A stretch of 64,000 bases of DNA from Daphnia carinata (lineage: Eukaryota; Arthropoda; Branchiopoda; Diplostraca; Daphniidae). The position numbers and the translations under genes were made by a program. Below the pieces are notes generated by a model that saw nothing but the letters and a program-made list of their open reading frames with translations, was not told the DNA's origin and did no database searches. The DNA lies in NCBI RefSeq assembly GCF_022539665.2, contig NC_081331.1, forward strand, positions 6,110,501 through 6,174,500, written 5' to 3'. This document shows positions 55,900 to 64,000 of the stretch, piece by piece; position 1 is the stretch's first letter, and the number at the start of each line of letters is the position of its first letter.

Positions 55900-57449
55900 A
55901 TGTCAGGCAATAAACGCTGGATCCCACTTGAGTCGAACCCCGAGGTAGTAACTTAAATACAATTAACATATATTGAGCCACTAATTCAACCCTTTCTTAT
56001 CTCTTCTTCATACTAGGTGATGAACAAGGTACATACATATTTCACTGTAGAAGACACCTTAATGCATAAGTTATTTAAATTTATGTTTGGAAACGTAGTT
56101 TCTCACAACTGTTGGGGTATCAAGCACGTGGAAAATCAATGATGTTTATGGCTTGGACTCTGAATTGTTGGCCACCGTTCCTCAACCTGTTTTGGCTGTT
56201 CTCTTGCTGTTTCCCATCAACGAGAAGGTTAGCACAAAATTGGGTTGTGAAAGATGGCTATACTAAAATTTAATATTCTAGTTTGAAAGCTATTTCAAGA
56301 AGCAAGAGGAGGAGAAGAAATCTGAAGCTATTTCTCCCAGTCTCTACTTTATGAAACAGACAGTTGGCAATGCGTGTGGCACTATCGCTTTGATCCATGC
56401 TGTGGCCAACAACTTGGACAAGTACACATTATATAGTTGTAGTTAAACTATGTCAGTTATGGAAATTTAACTGAATTATACTTGTAGAATTGATCTGACT
56501 CCTGGACATTTGAAGAATTTTTTGGACGCCACTAAAGATCTCTCTCCGGAAGCTAGGGCAGAAAAGCTGGAGGCCGACGAGGGTCTTTCTTCTGCCCACG
56601 AAGAAAGCGCGCAAGGAGGCCAAACTGAAGCCCCGAGCCGTGACGAGAATGTTAACTTACATTTTATTACGTTGATCCACCATTCTGGAGGACTATACGA
56701 ATTAGGTTAGTTTGCGGTCATTACCGAAATTGACAAGTTGGTCTAAATATCTTGTTTTTAAAACTCCTGGTTTGTGCATCGAAACTTTCTTCCTCGACGG
56801 TAGATGGCCGCAAGTCTCGTCCGATGCCGCACGGCAATACCACACCAGAAACGTTTCTTGAGGTAAGGGAAATTTCTTTTTTTTCCTTTTTCAAGTACAT
56901 CATACGATATCCCACGCCAAAATCATTAAAAATTCATCAGTTCAGCTGCACATAGCTTTTGATGCGCCAAACACTCCTTTTTTTTCTGGAAGTGCGTCCG
57001 TCGTTGCGTGCATGTCTTTTTCATGTCGCCTCTAGCGCTTTAAGGGTCTCACTTTGTCCACATGTTGTAAGAGATTTTTGTGGCTTCCGGTTTTGGCCAT
57101 GCTTAAAATCTTGTTTGTTCTCTTGTGGGGAAATAACGAGACGTCAATAATTCCTTTCGGTGTAGTCAATTGCTTTTACCGTAGAAGCGACAGAAATCTC
57201 AGTCAACATCGGGTAGCTGTTGAATCAACAGGCGTCGTCGCTTCCCATCTCTACTGTTTATTTTCCAGTCATTTTCCATTATTTACCTAATGCTTTCTCC
57301 CTCGTGTCTCATCTTCTTTTTCTCCGACATTTTCATGTGATGCTATTTTCTGTATACTGCAGGACGCAGCCAAAGTATGCCGCGAACTGATGGCCGTCGA
57401 TCCCGAAGAAGTTCATTTCACGCTGGTTGCCTTAACCGGCGCCCAATAG
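55900..57449 (+). CDS. UCHL3: Ubiquitin carboxyl-terminal hydrolase L3 (peptidase C12)
   Basis: Seven exons: 55900-55944, 56017-56028, 56099-56227, 56282-56421, 56488-56705, 56804-56862, 57363-57449; 229 aa (human UCHL3 230). A cytosolic cysteine protease that trims small adducts from the C-terminus of ubiquitin (and NEDD8 in the L3 group). Catalytic residues are all visible: oxyanion Gln and nucleophile Cys in [11 protein letters not shown], His in VNLHFITL, Asp in [17 protein letters not shown] at the start and the crossover-loop region [16 protein letters not shown] match the family. Exon 2 is only 12 nt (VMNK), but with it the alignment NPEVMNKFLTTVG is complete. The last intron is 500 bp. 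Nothing links it to its neighbours functionally. Confidence 0.95.
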
Positions 57450-57612
57450 GCATTTGAGCATCACGCTTTATTGGGGTGAAGGAAAGAAATGTTACTATAT
57501 TCCTCGAAAATTCTATTTCTTCGTGTTCAAGCTTCCCCCCCCCTCAACTCAAACATGTAAGTTAAAGCTTGTTCATTTCAGAACAGTCAAAATTCATTTG
57601 CATGTTTAACCT

Positions 57613-57618
57613 AATAAA
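57613..57618 (+). terminator. Polyadenylation signal of UCHL3
   Basis: AATAAA 164 nt after the UCHL3 stop codon. Confidence 0.65.
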
Positions 57619-60095
57619 AATTTATCTGTTCAATAATTCACATGTTTTGTGTGAAAATGACTCGTTTATGAGTAACACCATTTGGAGGTACCCCTTTTCT
57701 GTTATTGTTATACGAGTGATGGGGAATGAAGAAATTTCTTTTCATCTTCGGTCGGTATTAAATTCCGAACAAGTTCAACCCGTTGGGCTTTTCTATTTAT
57801 CCTCTTCTTAAATTTCAGCGTGAGAGGGAAAAGGGGGACACGAGATTTCCCTATTCGTAAACCAATGTTGTCTGTTTTATGGTTATTATCCGATTTCCGG
57901 TTTTTTTTTTCTCTAACGCGCTTATCCGATTAACCTTTTATAGAGATCTCAATTATTTTGCATACATCCATCAGCACCTGTGTTATTGTGCCTCGTCGCT
58001 CCTTAAAAAAAAAAAAGAAAAAAAAGTGGGCACTGTAGACAAGCCACGTCTCTTTCTTCTTTTGATTCCCGAAGAAAGAAGGAGACGAGATGTTTCGGCC
58101 AAGTTTCCCGGCTCGCTGTGGGTGGATTGGGTGAGCTCTCGCGCACTTCTTTAACATTCTTTTCCCTTTTTTTTTTTTTTTCTTCTTTTTAGTTTTTTTT
58201 TTTTTTTGACTGATTACGACGTACTGTTGATCCCGTAGAATTGCTGGGCGGTCGGAAAATTAAAGATCCACGGGAAGTTGGAAGAAATGTATCGAGAAAA
58301 AGAAAACAAGTAGGAAAATTGAATGAAATAGAATTTTGCGTGTCTCGTGCGCGCTCATTAAATGGCCTTAACCGACGGAGAAAAAAGCAAAAAAAGAAAG
58401 GACCCATGTCGAGAATTATTAGCCCAACAGTTTGGGGAGACATTATTCACTAGGCTATATGTGGGCCAAAGAGACGGGTCAATGAATAATAAATGGTAAT
58501 AATAATCGGTAGAAAACAAGGAGAGGATTTGTTACGAGTGAGAGAAAGAAGAAATTGTGCATTGCCTAGCAACTGACTTGTGCAGCTTCTGCCGGCTATG
58601 TGTGTGTGTGTGTGTGTGTAAAATAAAGGCTTGATTGATAATCCGACGGACCGCCGACGGATCATTTGCAAGTCTAAAATCACGCGTGCGCGTTTCAAAG
58701 TCATCACGCGGTATGTAACAAATAGTTGGTGGGTAGTCGTTGTCTGATCGACACCGAACGTTACACACGAACGAGTAAGATAACAATGAATCGCTAATGC
58801 AGCGAGCAAATGTTTCGATAATATGGAGAGATTTTTTCTTTTTTTTTTTTTTTTTTAACTCGATATTATTAAAAAGCTCTAAATAGCGGATGTGTGATTA
58901 ATCATTTTTTTTTCTCCGTTCTACGGAACAACGAGAAGTTGGGATGGAAAGAAGAGAAGGAACGTAATCGCTCGCAGTTGTCCCTCACTCTGGCACTCTC
59001 TCATAGTGTGACGCGAACAATCGCCGATAACCACCGGCATATAATAGTCGATGGTATAACTCTTGTCGTTTATGGATGGTTGGCCATTTATTTCGTTCCC
59101 TGTAAACGCACAGCCAATGTATCTGCGTGAGTGTCGTTTTCTCTTCTCTCTCTCTCTCTCTCTCTCTCTTTCTTCGTTAGTAGTGTATCGGTAGAATTCG
59201 ATGAATTATTCATCAACACATCCGGCACGATAGCGCCAAATACGAAAAACAAAAAATAAAATCTTTTTTGAAAAAGGTAAAAAAAAAAGGATAAGAATAC
59301 ATCAATAAAAATCAGATTCGGCTAAAAATTTTTTGAGAAAAACAAAATCCTTTTTTTTTTTTCTATTCTCCAAAAAGGTAAAAAAAATCAAAATAGACGT
59401 GATGTGATACACAGAAATACGAACAGGTTTATGTACTCTCAGCTGTTACGTCGAAAGGATTACATTTATTATTGCCTTTATAGTAATACACCTGGGGGAT
59501 GTTCTTTTGTTTCCATTCGTTTCTTTTTAACACCCTTATTTCTTTTTCTCCATTTTTTTTTTTTTCGCGGATTAAAAGAAATCATTTGCATAAGGCTTTT
59601 CACGATTCACGCACTGCCGTTACTTTGCGCTCTAGCCACCCAGCCAGCCAGCGTGGCGTGAGCGGGAATGTTTTTTTTTTTTTCTTTCCTTCTTCTATCT
59701 TTCCATTCTGTTCTTTTTCATCTTCTTCACATGCTAAAAGAGGAGGAGGGTCATACGTGGATGATCTCATCATGCAAACTCGGCGGTTGTGTGCTTGCTT
59801 CATCGTGATTGGATGAATGGTATATATTTTTTTTGTTTACAAGGAAAAAACATATCTAAAAATAAATTTCTTTAAAAGAAAAAAAAAAAAGGGATTTCAT
59901 TCGTTTTGGGTGGTTGTTGGCAAGGTTCCATTGAAAGCCGGCGGGAGGTGGATATTAGAGGTGACCGGAAATCGTAGGTGGATAGCTGCACAGCACAGCA
60001 TCCAGCAGCAACTCATGAATGGGAAAACGAGTTGGTGGGCGGCTGGGTTCGCGGCGGGAGTTTCGAAAATTTAAAGCGCCCCGGTCCTTGGTAGG

Positions 60096-60124
<29 letters not shown>
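60096..60124. repeat. Poly-A tract, about 29 bases
   Basis: Longest A run noted in the window. Not preceded by a recognisable retroposed gene. Confidence 0.75.
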
Positions 60125-60127
<3 letters not shown>

Positions 60128-61633
60128 ATTCTTTCCAAAACGAAGCGACTCCCTTCTGCACATTTTGGCTCGTTTCCCCTTCATTCTACCTCTCCATCTG
60201 TCCACCTTTTTCCAGTCCCGTAGATGGAGCTTGATGCCAAGCAAAACGAAAGACATGACGCCGCGGGACGTCCTATAACCCCCCCCCCTCCCCCCCAAAA
60301 AAAAAGATATTCTTCTCCACCTGAACTGCCGACAACAACAACAAGCCAAATAAACAAAAAGGGACTCGGGAGAAATATACTAACATTTTCAATGGATCGT
60401 ATATGCACACGATTGATGAAGAGGGAGTCTTCGCTGTTTCGTCTTACGCCATCATTTGTCTTTTTCTCGGAAGGAGATACGTACGCCATTGCGCAACGGG
60501 CCAATGGTGTCAACTGTTTTAACCCGTTCCATAGCAACAAGAGCTTCTTATATATTTGCCTATTGCATCGCATGTAAAAATGGCTGGCCAGTGGCGATAT
60601 GTTCGTCTACAACGTGTCCGGTTTCGGGGAACAACGCGTTCCAATTCTGTCGATTTCCGAGAAGCGATTTCAACGCGATAAAAACAACGGCGAATGGACC
60701 ATCGTCTTTGATCAGTTTTTGAAAATAGTAGCTCATGGACCGTTTGCCCCGTCTCTTGTCTGTACGGTTCAGTATCTTATCTGTGTCTGTCGGGAGTCTG
60801 AACGAAGGAATAAATTCTTCTTCATCTTTTGGTTTCGAGTTTCACAATTGTGAGAAGCCGCGCCGCAGTGTTTAAAAAAGAAAAAGATGTTGGTGTGATT
60901 GGAAATGTCCGTGTTTTTTGCCTTTGCACACCTGGACGCTCATTTTTCATCTTCCTTTCGTTTGTTTTTGTTGTTTTTTTTGGCCAAAAGGAATGAATGG
61001 GAGAGACGGGCTCTTTTAGTGCGCTGGTACGTTATGGACGACAACAAAACAGCGAAAATAATGTTTTGCATCTTCCCTCGGCTATTTCTACCGGTGCGTG
61101 AGATAATTTGCCTGCGGCTAGGCACGCGAGAGCAGTTTCTCTCATTCGTTGTTTTTTTTTTTTTCTATTCTTTTTTATCTTCCTTTCTTCTTCTTATTCT
61201 TCTTATCGCCCATTTTTTTTTTTCTCCCCTTCCGTTTCGGCATCTCTCTGATTTGTCAATCGGACGAGCGCACCAGACTCGCAGGTGCGTGGCACATTTG
61301 GTTAGCCCTCAGGTGGTTGTTTGGGGTTGTGTATCACTTGTCCGTGTGCAAATTGTCAAAGGTTTAAACCTGTCCATGCAAGCCGACCTCTGTTCCAATA
61401 AATGATCACCTTTTAAGTTTTTTTTTTTTTTTTTTTTCATTCGTTAAAACTGATTTTTTAATTGCGTTTTACGATCAATTTGAATATTCGCATGTCGACT
61501 GACTTATTAAACATAACCTGCGTAACACACAAATAACTTTGGCCGATTTGGTGTCGGATGATTTTGATTCACTTCTTTTTATGATTGAAAAAAAAATATG
61601 GTATATTGTAAACGATGAATGAATGGAGAAGAG

Positions 61634-61658
61634 ACACACACACACACACACACACACA
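61634..61658. repeat. (CA)n microsatellite
   Basis: About twelve CA units. Confidence 0.85.
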
Positions 61659-63074
61659 AAGAACTTCTTTTTCTCCGAGTCTTTGCCTACTTTTTTTTTT
61701 TTTTTTTTTTTTTCATTCCCTCCTTCTTCCGATGCCCAGGGGGGTCTTGATGAAATCACGCCTAAATTTGGCGATGCAAATGAGATGACGGCAAAGCTAG
61801 TTGTGTGTATAGAAGTTCATACTCGTCTACATTTTTAGTATGGAAGGCCCTAGGCGTCTCTGAAGCGGATTGAATGAATGGGCGATATAAGGAATGCCAC
61901 ACACAGCAACACATCAGACAGGTATTTATTTTTATTTTTATTTCCTTTTTTTTTTTTTTTTCCTTCTAATCTTCTTTTTAAAAAGAAAAATCTCTTTTCA
62001 ACAACAACAACAAAAAAGAAAAACAAAACAAAAGGTAACAAAAAAAAAAAAAAAAAAAGGAAATAAATATATATTACATGTTGTACGTTCTTTTTATGAT
62101 TAGGCATTTCGCCATGCAAGTCGGTTCGGTGTTGGGTTTGCGTGTTCGGGAAAAATCTTTCTATACACTTGCCGCATGTTTATACTGACGTCTATCCTTG
62201 AAAAAAAAAAAAAAAAAAAAAACGAACAAAAAAAAAAAAAAAAAATAGAAAGATAAGCGATAAGAAAGAGAGAGGCAGAAGCAAATAGACTTGGTTTAAC
62301 ACAAGCAAAATATAAAAGATGGTGGCGCATTTTTTTTTTTTTTTTTTTTTTTTTTGGTTCCTATTTTTATGAATGAGAAAATCAGCAGCAGAAAAATATG
62401 ATCCGCACGCGCTCACGTTAAATTTTTTTTTTTTTTTTTTTTTTGTGTCTTGAGCGAATTTCATTTTTCCCGTTCAACCGAATGAAACCTGGCACTGAAA
62501 TATTTTTTTGCGAAAGAAAAACAAAGAGAAAATCAATTTTCAACGGTTTTGTTTTTTTGTTTTTTTTCCAACGAGTTGGCACAAGGTGCGGGCGGGATTT
62601 TAACCTTGGATCTTTGCATATGATGATAAAGAAATGAATGGCTAAAAAAAAAAAAGAAATAAAAAAGACTGAAAATACAACGAAACATACCTGATCAAGG
62701 ACAGATATCTTTTAAACAATTTGCTTTTAAAATTCAAAAACAAAATGATTAAGAACTTGAAAAAAAAAAAAAAATTTTTATTGGTGAGGTGCTCATGCAA
62801 AATCGGCCTGCTTTTTATGTGTTTGCCTATGATTTGATTCATAGGCCGCTAGTCGATTTTTGAGTAGACAATAGAACTTCATCTTCTTCTCCCATCAACT
62901 CGTTTGTCTCGGCTGGGGTTATTCCAAGCGATCAGACGCACGGCCAGACACGTATGGGACTTTTTTCTTTTTCGTTCGCCTCTCTCCCATTCACGTTGTT
63001 ATTGTTGCCCAGTTGATGCTGCTGCCGATGCTGCGTGACTTGAACTTTTAACCTTGGAGCCACTCTCTTCTTCC

Positions 63075-63076
<2 letters not shown>

Positions 63077-63106
<30 letters not shown>

Positions 63107-63112
63107 CTTCTT
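63077..63112. repeat. (CTT)n microsatellite
   Basis: About twelve CTT units; on the minus strand it reads as an AAG/AGA tract that gives a spurious Arg-rich open frame. Confidence 0.85.
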
Positions 63113-64000
63113 TGACTTCTGTTTTCTTGTTTCATGTGTGCGCACCGTAGCGCAGTCCCGCACCCGATGCAAATGACCGGCATGGTATAACCATCAAGCA
63201 GCTTCTTCGTCTCTTTTTGGGACACGACTACTTCCTGCTATCAACTGATTCTTCGTATTTTAAAAGAAAAAAAAAAAAAAAAGAAAAAGCTTTTTTCTTT
63301 TTCTTGTGTGTGTGTGTGTGTGTGTGGTAAATACAACCACCACCCCCGCACACGCATATATTTATTACGCAGTACGTACAACAAAATAGCCAAAAGCAAA
63401 AGAAACGTTTTCAAGCACTTCCGGAGATGAGTTTTTCACGAGCTGTGTCCTCTCTCTCTCCCTTTCGCCCATCTCTACACGGACCTCTTTTTGAGACCTT
63501 TTTCTTCTTCCTGTACGCATATATTTAACAAGTATTTAGCATTCAAAAAAAAAAAAAAGAAAATCGAAGCCGGAAATCCGTTTAGAAAAAAAAAAAAAAT
63601 CAACAACAAAAAAAAAATGTTTCTTTTAATAATTAGATTTTTCCTTATTTGTATGGAACTGTGTTCATCTGCAGAGCCAACGAAATAAATCATTCTGCAA
63701 TTAAAAAAAAAAAAACTATTTTTGGGAAATGGCCGACAATTACTCCGCAATGCAAATGATCATCCGGAAAGAAAAAAAAGATAAGCTTTCAACCCCAAAA
63801 TAAAAAAAAAAAAAAAAAAAACACTAAACAATAAATTTTATCTGATTTTTGTTTTGTTTTTGCATACTGCTCTTTAATGAGCAGATGCTCATCTTAATAT
63901 TATGGATGTACACGACTGGCGACCCTGACGCGTCGTTTGTTATTTACGCGCATCCTTTTTCTTTTTTAATATTTAAAGCGCATTTATACATCTGCACAGC

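Larger units (their letters stand above)
57619..64000. other. Gene-poor right end (6.4 kb)
   Basis: No coding exon, RNA gene or element recognised. The open stretches here are short or made of simple repeats. It carries many homopolymers and microsatellites: (GT)n near 58602-58619, (CT)n near 59146-59169, an A run at 60096-60124, (CA)n at 61634-61658, (CTT)n at 63077-63112 and (GT)n at 63305-63326. It could be intergenic or a long intron of a gene beyond the edge. Confidence 0.55.

Noticed and set aside
60899-61405. 168-codon open frame, Phe/Leu-rich
   Set aside because: Composed of T-run codons, with no homology seen and no gene context.
63077-63112. Regular repeats as a CRISPR array
   Set aside because: Simple trinucleotide repeat without spacers, in a eukaryotic genome.
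62932-63225. Arg-rich open frame on the minus strand
   Set aside because: Produced by the (CTT)n microsatellite; no family features.

Overview
This window is animal nuclear DNA: 12 split protein-coding genes with GT-AG introns, plus long non-coding stretches rich in A/T homopolymers and microsatellites. Introns in the gene-dense part are mostly 58-115 bp. Gene content is arthropod (a dpr-family immunoglobulin protein, two filzig/Stubble-type modular serine proteases). The small introns, compact housekeeping clusters and protein sequences fit a branchiopod crustacean, most probably Daphnia; the species is inference. No prokaryotic features, CRISPR array or intact transposon were seen.

Positions 1-18,600 are gene-dense, with ten genes. 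In order: 5' end of an adhesion GPCR of the GPR124/125 class (ADGRA, minus, runs off the left edge); KCTD9 (minus); HPDL (plus); ornithine aminotransferase OAT (plus, apparent one-base frameshift in exon 6); PIGO of GPI-anchor synthesis (minus); LSM1 of mRNA decapping (plus); peroxisomal short-chain dehydrogenase DHRS4 (plus); TP53RK/Bud32 of the KEOPS complex (minus); PRPF31 of the U4/U6 snRNP (plus). Three pairs are head-to-head over 430-760 bp (KCTD9/HPDL, PIGO/LSM1, TP53RK/PRPF31). DHRS4 and TP53RK are tail-to-tail so tightly that their 3' ends should overlap. The tenth member of the conserved set, UCHL3, lies further right.

Positions 19,600-35,200 hold two tandem minus-strand secreted serine proteases with the same plan: signal peptide, small Cys-rich (disulfide-knot) domain, long Thr/Ser- or Pro-rich linker, trypsin-like domain. 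Their catalytic-domain introns share phases, so they are tandem paralogs; linkers and N-terminal introns have diverged. From 41,149 to 50,129 a plus-strand gene encodes a dpr-like two-Ig-domain surface protein, with a 4.8 kb first intron. Positions 50,130-55,899 carry repeats: an inverted repeat, an AT-rich repeat, two tRNA-like sequences and a 110 bp tandem duplication. UCHL3 (55,900-57,449, plus) follows, then 6.5 kb with no recognisable gene.

The housekeeping genes act in unrelated pathways and are together because of compact genome layout, not as an operon. No convincing undescribed system was found. The points most worth checking are the OAT frameshift, the overlapping DHRS4/TP53RK ends, the TATA box and alternative start of DHRS4, recurrent CTCF-like motifs, the diverged protease pair and the 12-nt microexon of UCHL3.
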